64,000 nucleotides of DNA from Kappaphycus alvarezii (taxonomy: Eukaryota; Rhodophyta; Florideophyceae; Gigartinales; Solieriaceae). Positions 1 to 10,477 of this stretch are shown here, one piece after another; within the stretch, counting starts at the first letter, position 1; each line of letters opens with the position of its first letter. The translations under genes were made by a program, and so were the position numbers. The stretch lies in NCBI GenBank assembly GCA_002205965.3, contig NADL03000691.1, positions 1,302,001 through 1,366,000 on the forward strand, written 5' to 3'. Below the pieces are notes generated by a model. The model was not told the DNA's origin. It ran no database searches and saw only the letters and a list, made by a program, of their open reading frames with translations.

Positions 1-176
1 CGCTGCTGCCCATTGCCTGGATATCGCGTCTCGTGCTGTGGAGACCATGGCGTGGCTCTACGACAGGATAAGGTGGAGCTCTTGCAAGGTCTTTTGCGGG
101 AAGGGTTACGGATTGCCAAATGCCAGTCTCCTTCGTCCTCGTCTTCCTCTCCGCAATCCTCTGACAAGTTGAACAT
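1..176 (-). pseudogene. RLE-type non-LTR retrotransposon, endonuclease fragment
   Basis: Read on the minus strand, this stretch gives a fragment containing DLARAPPYPVVEPRHG. It lines up with the endonuclease region of the better copies at 36,163-36,703 (minus) and 40,305-40,989 (minus), where the order is DLARAARRPFIEPR followed by the RxD motif. The RPD motif itself falls across a frame break here. The fragment is truncated by the window edge. Its high-coordinate end is the same junction as in the 14 kb and 36.7 kb copies, so all three descend from one insertion that predates the duplication of repeat A. It is not functional. Confidence 0.7.
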
Positions 177-399
177 TGAGATGTTTAAGTGATGAGCGAA
201 ATTTTGTTTTATCCTGCACAGTAGTGCTTCCAAAACCCCTGGGATACTCTGGGTCACAACGGGGGCGGAATTATGGGGTAATTTTTTTCGTCGTCTGACA
301 CTTCGACGGGGGGAGTTTAAGCGGATGTTGGAGAGAAGGAAAGGAGAAAACAGAAATGGGTCTGCGCCTCCGTGACCCTGTGATTACAACGACTGGTCA

Positions 400-575
400 A
401 GGCAAGCGAGGACGCATGCTATATTAGACGGTACAGCTTGTGCTGCGTGTCTATGTATGAGGACCATTTTGGCTCTCGAGAAGCTTTCCATTGCCCTCTT
501 GGCGGTATTTGCTGCCAAATCCGAGACAAACGCGTATGCCTCCAGGTGCCATCCTTCCAAATCGGGCCACAGCCG
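400..575 (-). pseudogene. RLE retrotransposon C-terminal fragment
   Basis: The minus strand reads EGWHLEAYAFVSDLAAN, then RAMESFSRAKMVLIHRH and VPSNIACVLA. This matches the conserved C-terminus of the RLE retrotransposons in this window, for example GGWHPAAFSVVKEL and SNAACLLAGL at 40.3 kb. It is about 58 codons long and cut off at its 5' end, as expected for incomplete target-primed reverse transcription. The stretch from 180 to 400 between it and the previous fragment has no recognisable coding content. Because the two fragments are in the wrong order for one protein, they are probably separate insertions. Equivalent copies lie at 14,327-14,503 and 39,150-39,320. Confidence 0.75.
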
Positions 576-2392
576 ACCATATCATTCAAGCATTACAGCC
601 CCCCACATTCCTCCCCCTGTAATATGCAGTACAGAGATTATTTACTCCTTATCTAGAGTGCGCACCGACTGAATGACTACTCAGATAAAGAGTGAACTGA
701 ATGGGCCAAATGGGTCACGTGCAGTGGGCCATTAGGCACTGCACAGAATTATCTGTATATCCGCAGATTTAAGGCAGCAGTTTTATCAGCCCCCCTACGT
801 AGTGGGGGGAAATGATGTGGCAGTTTACTTCGTCGCCTGACACTTCTAGCGGAAGGGATCTAAACGGATACTACGCAGTCTTCGGAAAATAGCCGCCCTA
901 CATTCCTAATCAGTGAAGCACCCCAATCCCCCCCCGTTTTAGCAGAGCGAAATCATAGTGTAACGCAACCCAGTTCTGGTGAATACAGTACTGTACAATA
1001 TATTCAGTTATGCAGAACACTGTATTGCCACTCGGGGAGGAAGCTTGAAGACTCGACGAGCAGTGTCTTTTCAGTGATTCTGTCGGGGTTGTGTTGAATT
1101 TGGGGTGGGGCACGGGGGTGCTTATACCGTAACAGATCCTGGCTGAATGGAATTTGTTGTGAGTGACATTTACGGCGAGTAAATTGAGCCGGCCCTGCAA
1201 GGAATGTTATTTAGTGTTACCCATCTGTTGCAACAGATAGAAATTGGCAGCGAGTGCGACTGAATGCATTGGACGGTTGAGAACAGATAAGACGAATACA
1301 GGTTTATATATTTGTACAAGCATCTACATCTGCACCAGTGTATCTCGCGGTACAGTGCTGGACATCGAAATATGCTACGTTGTACATTGCAATTTAGTAT
1401 TTGCTAATCATGAACTTACTGTATGTAGCATGCTGCTTCACGGCTAGCTGGTCAGAAAGGAGTAAAAAGAAAAACCACCGTGCAATAATCTCAGTGACGA
1501 CTTATCGCGCACAATACTCTAGCGGCGTGGATACAGCCGACCACATCTTCCATAAATTAAAACAGCGCAGAATTTCCCCTGGCGAGTAAAGGTAGCCATT
1601 CAAGTAACCATTCATTTGGGTGACAGGAGAACAAAATGGAGCGAATGGACTACCTCAAACGATACGGGGAGGTAGACACTGGATACCATTGACGCCCCTG
1701 TCACGGCAAAAGTAGCATGACAGGACAAAGCCGCCTTGTAACTGGGTACGATAGATCGAATACAGCTCGAAAGAGTGAAAACATCAAAACCTTCCCTCCC
1801 TTTGTGAGGAGACCCAAAGAATACACAGGTCACCTCCAGCCCATTCAGCGCCATGTAGAGATTAAGAGGAAAGGTTTGGGTGTTTTACTCTTGGAAGACG
1901 TATCCGACCAGAGAGATTAGATCAGAGAGATTAATGATGGTTGACAGCAAGGGCGCGGATTCGACAACAAGAAGTTTTCCGTTCGGGGGGCAGAGATTCA
2001 GAAGGCGGTAATTGGAGCGAGGTATTGAGAGAAACTTTACTTCAATGAGTATCTCGGAGGGCGTGACCTTGTATAAGTTCTGGAGAGATTATTCCGCTGA
2101 GCCGCTGTATCGTTTAGGGAAAGGTTTGGGTGTTTTACTCTTGGAAGATATGTCCTATCTATCGTTCAGTGGAAGAAAGTTACAGGCTTGATTGGAAGCT
2201 CCCGGGACAGTTTACGGCGTCTTAGTGATCCTTTAGTTTTTAAACCTGAACATGTCATACCGAAGTGTTCGAAAAACAAATCGCCTATCTCCGAAACTCC
2301 GCCATTCTCAGCCCTCCTATGTCTCGTAGTAAATACACTCCCGATTTCCCATTTTAAACAGTAAAACACCACGAGATTCTACTCGAGTTCAG

Positions 2393-2401
2393 TATAAATA
2401 G
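2393..2401 (+). promoter_or_regulatory. TATA box of the secreted-protein gene
   Basis: TATAAATAG lies 172 bases upstream of the ATG at 2,565. The paralogue at 42 kb has the same TATA box at exactly the same distance from its ATG. Transcription would be expected to start about 30 bases downstream, near 2,425-2,432, leaving a leader of roughly 135 bases. Conservation of the whole promoter and leader between the two copies supports a real transcription unit, although both sit in duplicated DNA. Confidence 0.65.
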
Positions 2402-2564
2402 TTCTGAAGCTGCAACCGTAGGACGCACATATCACCGAGACAACCGAGAGAGGCAATTTTACTGTCGCTGGATCACTGAGAGCTCATCGAAAGCAGACAC
2501 AATCCTGTATAAACATCCCAATTGACCAGATAATCTTGCTCCAAGAACAAGTCAAAAGCTCACG

Positions 2565-3056
2565 ATGTTTCAGAGGGTCAAGATCATTGTATTCTTCTGC
2601 ATTTTCGTTGCCGCGGGAAGCGCAGCTGCTCGTGGTGAAACGGATTCAATTCCCACTGTGGATTCTATGGAAGTATCAGCTACAGCTCTTCCGGAACCTG
2701 AATGTCCATGTGTGGTAGTGTCGGAGAAGAGGGCCGAGAGGCAGCACAGGCGGTCTGAGGATTCCAAATGCGTGGTTGTTGAAGCCGTAACGGAAGAGAA
2801 GACTGGTTACGCGTACTGTGATCCTCCTACCGCCGACATGATCGAGGACGTTTCCCTGGAGTCCGCTTCACGTCGAACGACCTCTACGAGAACCTCATCA
2901 CAGCAGATCTCGAGGCAGGCGTCGGAAGATACTTTGTTGAGTGTGACGGGCCGTTCGTTGATCAAGATTTTGTACCGATGTGTCTTAGTCGTAAACATTA
3001 ATGGAAGATTTTATTACGTATGGGGAATCTGCTGCCTCGTGATCAAGACATCCTGA
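2565..3056 (+). CDS. Small secreted protein, probably frameshifted
   Basis: The frame from the ATG at 2,565 has 163 codons and starts MFQRVKIIVFFCIFVAAGSA, a strong signal peptide with a basic N-terminus, hydrophobic core and small residues before a likely cleavage near residue 20-24. The mature part has a CPC pair, single cysteines and a YCDPP segment. After about 2,860 this frame becomes Ser/Thr/Arg-rich and less protein-like. The frame two bases on, open from 2,822 and ending at a stop at 2,999-3,001, reads acidic and structured (DLYENLITADLEAGVGRYF, then ECDG and PMCLSRKH). A one-base deletion around 2,860-2,866 is therefore likely, and the intact product would be about 145 residues with paired cysteines. 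It is an unknown family. A TATA box lies upstream and AATAAA downstream. The paralogue at 42,191 is cut off after about 54 residues. No intron is needed, but one has not been excluded. Confidence 0.5.
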   Translation: MFQRVKIIVFFCIFVAAGSAAARGETDSIPTVDSMEVSATALPEPECPCVVVSEKRAERQHRRSEDSKCVVVEAVTEEKTGYAYCDPPTADMIEDVSLESASRRTTSTRTSSQQISRQASEDTLLSVTGRSLIKILYRCVLVVNINGRFYYVWGICCLVIKTS

Positions 3057-3225
3057 AGCGGCAAGGGGCTCCGAAGTTATGAGCGGATACTTGCGTTGGC
3101 GAACTCGTCCTCCGAATACATCCGACTCCACGATCTCCTCCCTCACCCTGCAGCTTATGGCTCATGGCGTTTTGTCGTCGTTCTCTTACCCTGATCACTG
3201 CCAAACAGTGGTCCCTGGTCAACCC

Positions 3226-3231
3226 AATAAA
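3226..3231 (+). promoter_or_regulatory. Polyadenylation signal AATAAA
   Basis: AATAAA lies about 225 bases after the alternative stop at 3,001 and 170 bases after the stop of the 163-codon frame. A T-rich stretch (TGTTCTTCTTCTCC) follows. With the TATA box at 2,393 this delimits a compact unit of about 0.8 kb. Single hexamers are common by chance in AT-rich DNA, so the call rests on position. Confidence 0.45.
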
Positions 3232-3424
3232 GCGTGTTCTTCTTCTCCTTGAACTTCTTTACTGACAGTAATCTTTAATTAGAATAGCTCCAAAACGAAA
3301 AGAGAAGAGAGAGAGTTTATTGGAACATTTGAAAGGATGTATGGAATACAGTGTTGACAAACATTGCGATTCAAACTTCCAAAAAGAACAAAGTTTCTCT
3401 ATTCATGAATACGAGTGGGGAAAG

Positions 3425-3520
3425 TTCGGGGTGCTTTACTGTTGGAAGGTATATTCGATCTATCCTAAAGTTTTCCAGACAACCACAATCTGCTCAAACA
3501 GGTGTGCCGACACAGTAATA
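3425..3520 (-). repeat. RLE retrotransposon 3' tail fragment
   Basis: The plus strand reads GGGGTGCTTTACTGTTGGAAGG and continues through a TTTTCCAGACAACCACAATC match to the block at 36,055-36,165. There the block is the 3' untranslated tail of a minus-strand RLE retrotransposon. This is therefore a tail-only, heavily 5'-truncated minus-strand insertion of about 95 bases. Similar fragments occur at 35,650-35,770 (plus), 51,388-51,495 (minus) and 57,325-57,420 (plus). Confidence 0.65.
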
Positions 3521-3599
3521 AGCGAGGACATCGAGGGTGACTAAGTTCTTGGTGCATACAGTCACCGGTGAGTTTTTTCGGAGAACCAGACGAATAAAC

Positions 3600-3947
3600 T
3601 GGTAATCTGAATTAGCTCTTGAGTGTGGTCGTTTCAAATGGGAATGAATGTGCTTTTTACTGCAAAGAAGAGGATGGGTGTTTTCTTCTTGGAAGATGTG
3701 TTCGACTCCATGTGGGGCGCAGGTTGAGAGCCCTAGAAACTTGCCCTTTCAAACTGTTGTCGATTGTCGTTTGTAAAAAACTTTAGGATAGATCTAATGC
3801 ATCCTTAAAGGGTAAAACTCCCAAAGCTTTTCCCCTTAAACCATGTTGCGGGATAGGCATCATAAATAACTAAATGTATACATTATAAATAACCAAATGT
3901 CTTTACCAGCCTAAATTATAGCCGCTGGCCTACGCAAAAAGCAGCCG
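3600..3947. repeat. Short dispersed repeat with tail-like inverted ends
   Basis: This block matches 50,815-51,120 over most of its length. Its core, 3,675-3,825, starts GGGTGTTTTCTTCTTGGAAG and ends in the near-inverse AAAGGGTAAAACTCCCAAAG, so it has imperfect inverted ends related to the RLE tail motif. It could be a miniature inverted-repeat element or two tail insertions fused head to head. No open frame of note occurs. The sequence that follows from 3,948 belongs to family E. Confidence 0.5.
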
Positions 3948-4225
3948 GCGTTGGAAGTGGCCATCATTACTTCCTGTCGTTGAAGGAGAACAACTAAAAA
4001 TCCGGAATATCCACACTGCCATATACATCCTTACCGTATATCAGCCAGCATATCTCTTACAGCAAATAATCCCCGTTTAATATGGAACATCAGTGCAGGT
4101 CTCGGGCTGGCAACCAATTGTATCACCTCCTGGATCTGAGGGACCACTTCGGAGTATCACTATCCGAGCATAGAAATGGGGATGGGGGCGAACATATCTC
4201 CGCAAAGTAATAAAGCCATAGACCC
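3948..4225 (-). repeat. Family E downstream flank, distal part, split by copia A
   Basis: Starting at GTTGGAAGTGGCCATCATTA, this stretch matches 53,723-53,985. In the 53 kb copy the match continues directly into sequence equivalent to 10,880-11,345 here. The two halves are therefore one ancestral flank interrupted by the copia element between 4,240 and 10,877, with a small loss of bases at the junction. The family E coding remnant to which the flank belongs is at 11,496-11,700 on the minus strand. Confidence 0.75.
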
Positions 4226-4239
4226 CTTGAAGAAATTAA

Positions 4240-4394
4240 ATGAAATGCGTAGATCGAAAATTGATAGTTTCAAATAAATTGATAATAAAATTACCTGAAA
4301 AGAACTGAGAATAATGATTAAAAGAAAAAAATATTTGTTGATAGCTGATCGACGGGTATAGCTCGAGAGTCCTAGACTTGCTCAATTTTTCCAA
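4240..4394 (-). mobile_element. Copia-like gag start, orphan fragment
   Basis: This piece is similar to 10,330-10,477, which holds the leader and first codons of gag in copia A (there MEQASDYRFISIDQL). Here the equivalent minus-strand reading is IEQV...VDQLS with stops. It abuts an LTR copy at 4,395-4,797, so the order is gag start, then LTR, then the interior of copia A. This is what a shared LTR between two tandem elements, or a recombination product, would leave. A fragment with the same left breakpoint (ATGCGTAGATC) is found at 59,341. Confidence 0.6.
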
Positions 4395-4797
4395 CAACCT
4401 ATGACTATTTATACTGTAGATCAGACTACAAATACTGCAATCATAATTACAGTAGTAGAATAACTTTAGTAGAAGAAATTCCTGCGCAGTAATAAATACA
4501 AAGTAGTTGTCGAGGAGAGCATTAATCCAAATAATAGTTTGCTAGCATTATAATTTCAGTAATTATAACTGTAGAATTTAAAAGAAAACTGACAGACATA
4601 AAACTTGCTCCACGTGCAATACAGTACAAAAATGGATCAGTGTAAATATACATAGTTAACTTTTGATGATTCACAATCTGTAAAAATTTGTACCTCTGAT
4701 TATATTTTGTTCCGCAATTTTCATCATCGTATTCGACATAGAAAACAAATGGAATAGTTTTTCAATACTTGTAAAGCATTCCTTTAATTTTCACGCC
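4395..4797 (-). mobile_element. Copia-like LTR, 3' LTR of copia A
   Basis: This is homologous to 10,478-10,873, about 22,030-22,460, 46,525-46,920, 59,490-59,884, 51,535-51,745 and, inverted, 13,267-13,680. In the better copies the minus-strand 5' end is TGTGAAAA; here it has decayed to CGTGAAAA. Immediately before it on the minus strand is a polypurine tract, AAAAGGGAGTGG, as expected for second-strand priming. The length is about 400 bases. Confidence 0.7.
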
Positions 4798-7700
4798 ACT
4801 CCCTTTTGAAAAATAGGAGTGGTATATAGTATTATCGTGTGGAGTGAACTGTATTATGATAAAGAATTTTACTTAAATCCATGAGTACAGATCCATCAAA
4901 GGAAGGTAGTTTTAGGATGTTTCAAAGTTGAATGTTCTTTTCTGTCAACTGGTCGGAAGGATTAAGTCGCCATTTATCCAGATCAATTTCTTACTTCTTT
5001 GCTTTAATTTTAACCCCTTAATTTTATATCTGCTCTTATGGACTCGTCTTTAGGTATATGACATCTAGAAAGAGAGCTAAATAAATTCTACGAATCCACA
5101 ACAACATGTAGGGGAAGATTAATATTGAGTATATTTCTGTATGTTGCTGCAATAATATCCTTTTTAAATAGCTTTACTAATAACCAAAATTTCATCAGAT
5201 GGAAAAGGTTTCACCGGACGCCTAGTATCTATTAGACCGGTGTCTTCATATGAGGACTACATGTAGCACTTCTTTTTCAATACAATTTTCTTTTACCTCA
5301 GCGCATTTCTTGTCCCCCGCATTATTTCATGAGTGTAGATGTCCAATCAAAACAAACTTTTCAAAATTGTTGACCTCAGTTAAGGCTAGAGCAATGTTTC
5401 CTCACTGACGTCGGCTCTTCGGAAGACGTTGTGAGTATAATTAAAATTTAAGGAACCAATACGAAGTCTAGAAACACAACCAAGCTTCGTATTTGTAAAC
5501 CCAGCTTGCTTTTCTGTACCAAAAAAACAAGAATCAGTAACTAAAACTTTTCAGAGTTTTCAAGGTGAACATATGTACTTGCAGAACAAAACGACCTCAA
5601 ATTTCGAAACACCGAAGATTCAATAGATAAGTCATGAACCAAGGGATTAGACGTCTTTTTTGTAAATAAATTGCTTCCACAGCATATTTGGGAGAAAAGA
5701 CTATACCTAATACAGACAATGAACAATTCAATGAATTGTGATAGAATTTCTCTAAAGAATTCATTTTTCCATCCGCCTGTTTACGTATTTTTATCGCTGA
5801 TAAGTTCCACAATAAGCTGATAAGTTTCACAGTACGCTGATGGTATTCAAAGTAGTAAATTCGTGCTCATGTAAGGCGTTTTTTCTTTCTGGGGTACCCC
5901 CGATTCTGCATTGGCCCCTTTTTCTGTCGGTCTGGGTCGTTGGAGCCCGACCGGCCACAGTACTGTACAATTAGCGTACATTAACGTCTAGTGTAGTTGA
6001 AACTGTCTTTTTCTTTCGTTCCGATAACTCCCCCATCACTAAACTCAGACTCTCTACGTTTTGATTTCTCTTGCTTTACCTATGCAGCGGGTACAGGATT
6101 GCAACTATCGTATTGTACGGATGCCTATCTACCCATACTGCGAATGTCCGGACTTAGACCAAGTAGCCTAAGGTTGAAAGAAGGATAGGTACACCCACAG
6201 ACTGAACAAGTCTTCCCCAAGTTTGTCAACAATCGATAATATATGAGATTGGAGTCATTTTTTTCCTCCGCTGATACAATAATTTTTAAATCATCAAACT
6301 GAATTATTCTACTCCCTTCAAATAAAAGGATCTGAGGATGTGTACGGTTGTGCCAAGCCTATAGAATTTCTCAATTTCTTAATTAATTTTTTCCGTAATT
6401 GTATCCAGTCCAGTAAAAAGAATATTATCAACCAAATTCACTAAAAGCAGAAATAATGACCCTTTCGAAGACAAAAAATAATTGAGGAATTTAAACTACC
6501 GATTTTAAACCCAGAAAAAATAATGAATTGTTAGAATGTAAATTTCATTTACCATTCTCATTGACTAGACTATCTGAGGCAGCTAATAACATTTTGAAAA
6601 AGGCTCTCCGTGAATTCTCGCGTAAATCTTACGTAAACATCCCATGACGCTGGTCCAGCTTGCGGAAATGCCCATCTGACATCAACTACTGAATAATTTC
6701 ATTTTAAAATTGCTGTGATTGATAAAATATTTCAAATTGTCAAACGATGACAAAAAGGATAAAAATATATCTGATGATTAATCTTGTCATAGTAAGATTA
6801 ATGATCAGATCTTAGCAAAATTTATGATTGGATCTTAATTTTAGTCTTTTTGTAGTCGTTTTACTGTGATGCAATTTGAGCCTTACAATAATATTCTCCA
6901 TCATATAAAGTATTAATTTTGTCTAAATCATGAATTGTATTACATTTGCATCGGGAGGAACCCTGAAGTCTTTTATTTCTGATCAAATACTGGGAAAAAT
7001 TTTTCTTCAAAGCTTTTTGAATTTGAAATAATATGAGATGGAAGCAAAGATGCTTGATGGAGTACAAATTCCTTGGATCAAAATCTTTCATGATAAACTT
7101 CTTAATCATTTTGTTCGGACGAATTCAATTCCGTTCCAGGTAGCAACTTAATTTCATGAACATCAATTATATCTTTTTCGTTCATCGGAACGTGGACTAA
7201 ACATTCAGGTTAAGTGGAATTATTTTCGGAACCTATAAGTAAGTGTTTGAGAGATAACTGTTCAATAATATCTGACGTTTCATCATAATTCCCAAATATA
7301 ATCTTATCCTGTCGCAAAATATCTAAATTTATGGATTTCCGGGATATATTCTGACTAATGTATTCATAATCACAGCTGTCTTCATTCAAATTTGCATTTC
7401 TTTAATACCCACCTCCTGATCTTTCCCGTAAATTCATCTACAGAGCTATCAAAGGATTGTTCCATTAACTCATTTGCTTTTGTATTTGTAATGAAAGTTT
7501 ATTTGATGAAACGTAGTGGCGGAAATCTTCTATACCTTCATTAATAAACCTGCCGTCCGGCCGAGTAACTCTCACGATTAGAGAATCCTTAATCGAAGTA
7601 TATTACTGACATGGGAGACAATCATAATCCTTGTTTTGAGATAGCAAATGTATAAATATTTCCACATTATAACTAACATCGATAGTTATAACGTTAACTG

Positions 7701-10472
7701 ACTTCGATTTGAGGATACAATTTAATTTCTTTTTAGCAATGAGCTAATTATGCGCATCGAGTAAATCCTTTGATAGAGCTCGAGTACCAGAATTATCGAT
7801 AGGTATAGAGTAACATCTAGCAATTTCATAAGAAGGAACAATATCATTACTATAGACATCATTTGGTGTCTGAAATATTTGAGTAATACACAGGGATTTG
7901 CTTTTAGAAGCGTCTTAGAATTTAAACGATTATAATTTCTCTTAATATTTTGTATTTCGAATCAATTGAAATTTTTATGTGTGCAAGAGCCAAAAGGACG
8001 AAATTAAATCCCTTTTCTCTCAAGATAAAATTTGAATTGTCATTGTTATATGAATGGTCTCCTATAATATATTGCGATGGGCCCGAAATGGCGCTATCCA
8101 TAGAGGTTAGGAGGAAAAAATGTAATATTCAATTTCTAGGAGGGTACTAACGTTCCAACAGATAATCTGCTAAACTGAATCCGTGGTATGAAAAACATCT
8201 AGATTTTCCACGAAAAAAAGATAAACACACTAATCCATTATAAACTCGGAGATATTGAACTTGCGAATACTAATTGACGATGAGGTGGTTTTCTGGTGAT
8301 TTCACGATTTTGCATGAACCAATGATGTTTGATAAATATTTTTTGCACTCATTGTCCTTTGTAGAAACTCTATGTAATCGTAGTTTTATTTCATCATAAA
8401 TTGAGAGAGTACATACAGATTTGTGGAACTTATTATTTATTTCTTTTTCTCAGTCCAAGATTTATTTTCTGTTGTACTGATACTAGACGAACAAATTGTA
8501 GATTAAAATGAATTTCTAAATCATCGGGGTATCCTTTAAATTTGTTCCCATGTACAGATCATTGTTGACCATGATCTACCACTGTGATGGAATCGCTTAA
8601 ATTTTCGGTTGAGTTAAATTCGATACAATTGTCCTTCACATGAATGATATTTGATATTCTTATAAACTTTCTTCCAGTCACCCATAGTGATGATCCACTA
8701 ATTATTAGATGGTTCATTTTCACTTCAAAATCATTGTCAGAAACAGCTGATAAATATAGTAACCAGGACATTTTTCTTTTGTCACGTGAATGGGCGCCAT
8801 TTCCATATTGAAAAGTTTGTATCTCGCACAGAATCAGGGAGGTCATCCAGAGTTCCGTCCAAATCGGAGATAATATATATAGAAACTTTTCTAGCGCAAC
8901 AATACTCATCCAACTGTATGGTGCTCCATTGGCAAGCACTAGACCTGAATATTATTCGTTCCATAGAGAATCAAGTAAAGCCGTCTCTTGGTAACTGATA
9001 GCTCGATAAATGGCCCCCTTATTAATTGGCCTCATTTGCAGTCTACAAAGTATATGGTGTGCTTAAAGTACTGAAAACTATATTCGAACAATTTTCGAAA
9101 ACTTGCCCCTTTGTTCGGAACTGTCAGAGCATGCAGCGTAAAAGTATGGGTACCATTTTTGAAATTTTTTTATTTTTTTATATTTTGTACGCTTACACCC
9201 GTCCCTACGACTGCAACTTAGTACAGCTGCTAGGAATGCTACTATTGGTAAGTTTTTCGGTAAGTGATCAATTAAATATATGACACAAGTGCACTTGATA
9301 GTTAACACCTCTCGTTAATTGGCCGTAAGAACATACCACTACAAGCGTTCAGCTATCGAGAGATGACTGCACTGGTTTATCCACGTGAAATGTTACGGAA
9401 CCGGGTTCATTTCTATTTTTAAAATCTTCCCTATTTTCACTTTTTGATGAGGAACGTTTCAAATATTTTTACATTCTTTCACTTTCCATTTTCCATTTTC
9501 GTCGGCTCAATGTACAGTTTCTGTTCGGTGTTCCGAATTATATATTTTCCTTCAGTGTAGAAAGTTCTTTGGGTGGTGGTTTACGCTTGATATTTTTACT
9601 AGATGGTTTGTTTTCTTTCAATTGAATATTTTTTATGGATTTCATATTATATGCTTTTGCGAGTTTTCGTCGATCTTGCTTGAGATTTGAGTCCTATTAA
9701 AGGTTCGAATAGTTGATGTCATTTCCGAGTATTTTATTAATTAGAAAATTTTTCCTTTCTCCACATCTGTTTCTTCATCATACTATGGAACTCTGTAGCC
9801 AGGATATATAAGCGTTAAAGTTAATCATTTTTCTAGTTTACAAACAGCAAAAATGATATCAACTATTAAAGTAGTGTCAAAGAACCAATAGACGAGTAAA
9901 AATGGAACTTTGCGCATTAACCTGTGATTAGAAAAATTTTAAAGACCCATTATCTTCTCGAGTGGTGTGTCCAAAATATTTAAGAATTTCTGTAATGGAG
10001 CTGATATTAATGATAGAAATTATACCATGTTAATAGCGCTAATAAACGCCAATGCACCGTTTCAGACAAAATTTCGGCGTCTGGAGTTTTCTTACAAATG
10101 TCAAGGGCTCTTCTACATAATTGATAGACCTTGTATCGCAGTAGAAACCTTATAAGGCTTTGATACAGACAGGAAATGATAGGCATATTGACATTTTTTA
10201 ACAGCATCTAAATACTTCTCTTGACAACTTTTGCAATAATCCATCGAGCTGTTCAGAGATCCCAAGAAATTTCGGCTTTGAAATGATGCCAATGTGATCC
10301 GTGCCCATAACTGTACTAATTTTAATGGAATTCGTAGATCCAAATTAGATAATTCCAAATAAATGAATTTAAAGTTTATTTGAGTAGGAATAAGAACATT
10401 AATAAAAAGGAAACCACTATTTACTGATAGCTGATCGATGGAGATAAATCGATAGTCCGAGGCTTGCTCCAT
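4798..10472 (-). pseudogene. Copia A: decayed Ty1/copia-type gag-pol
   Basis: Read from high to low coordinates, gag starts at 10,472 (MEQASDYRFISIDQL; open for 119 codons to 10,113). An aspartic-protease-like region follows at 8,939-8,559: ANGAPYS stands where D-T-G-A-P-Y-S is expected, then FQYGNGAH and SGSSLWVTGRK. An integrase-side or linker segment lies at about 7,900-7,420 (ALSKDLLDAHN, LIAKKKLN, RPDGRFINE). RT follows near 6,660-6,400 (VDVRWAF, DVYVRFTREF, then LVDN where a V-D-D motif belongs). The protease-integrase-RT order is that of Ty1/copia. The catalytic Asp of the protease and one RT Asp are lost, and many stops and frameshifts occur. About 5,900-4,800 contains no convincing RNase H. 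The element lies between related LTRs and cannot move by itself. Confidence 0.72.
5798..5857. repeat. 20-bp tandem repeat, 3 units
   Basis: Three consecutive 20-base units start TGATAAGTTCCACAATAAGC. The equivalent place in copia B (17,352-17,411) also has three units and copia C (47,721-47,800) has four. The unit length is not a multiple of three, so it is unlikely to be coding. Confidence 0.8.
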
Positions 10473-10477
10473 TTTTG

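Larger units (their letters stand above)
1..2053. repeat. Segmental repeat A, copy 1
   Basis: This block recurs almost base for base at 13,910-15,980 and, with two insertions, at 36,045-42,354. By eye copies 1 and 2 differ at only a few positions, mostly single-base indels in G or C runs and a short cluster near 1,786-1,800. It contains two minus-strand non-LTR retrotransposon fragments, annotated separately. The rest (about 580-2,050) has short open frames conserved only because the DNA is duplicated, and I see no domain in them. Two copies of a short motif (GGTTTGGGTGTTTTACTC), near 1,874 and 2,119, match the tail of the retrotransposon at 36 kb. The copy runs off the left edge of the window. 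Confidence 0.9.

Noticed and set aside
438..672. Two overlapping plus-strand frames of about 70 codons, repeated at 14.4 and 39.2 kb
   Set aside because: They lie opposite the minus-strand RLE C-terminus, which has the real similarity, and their conservation is due to the duplicated DNA.
1612..1920. Frames of 67-80 codons on both strands in repeat A
   Set aside because: Open in all three copies only because the copies are recent. No motif, no plausible start context, and both strands are open at once.
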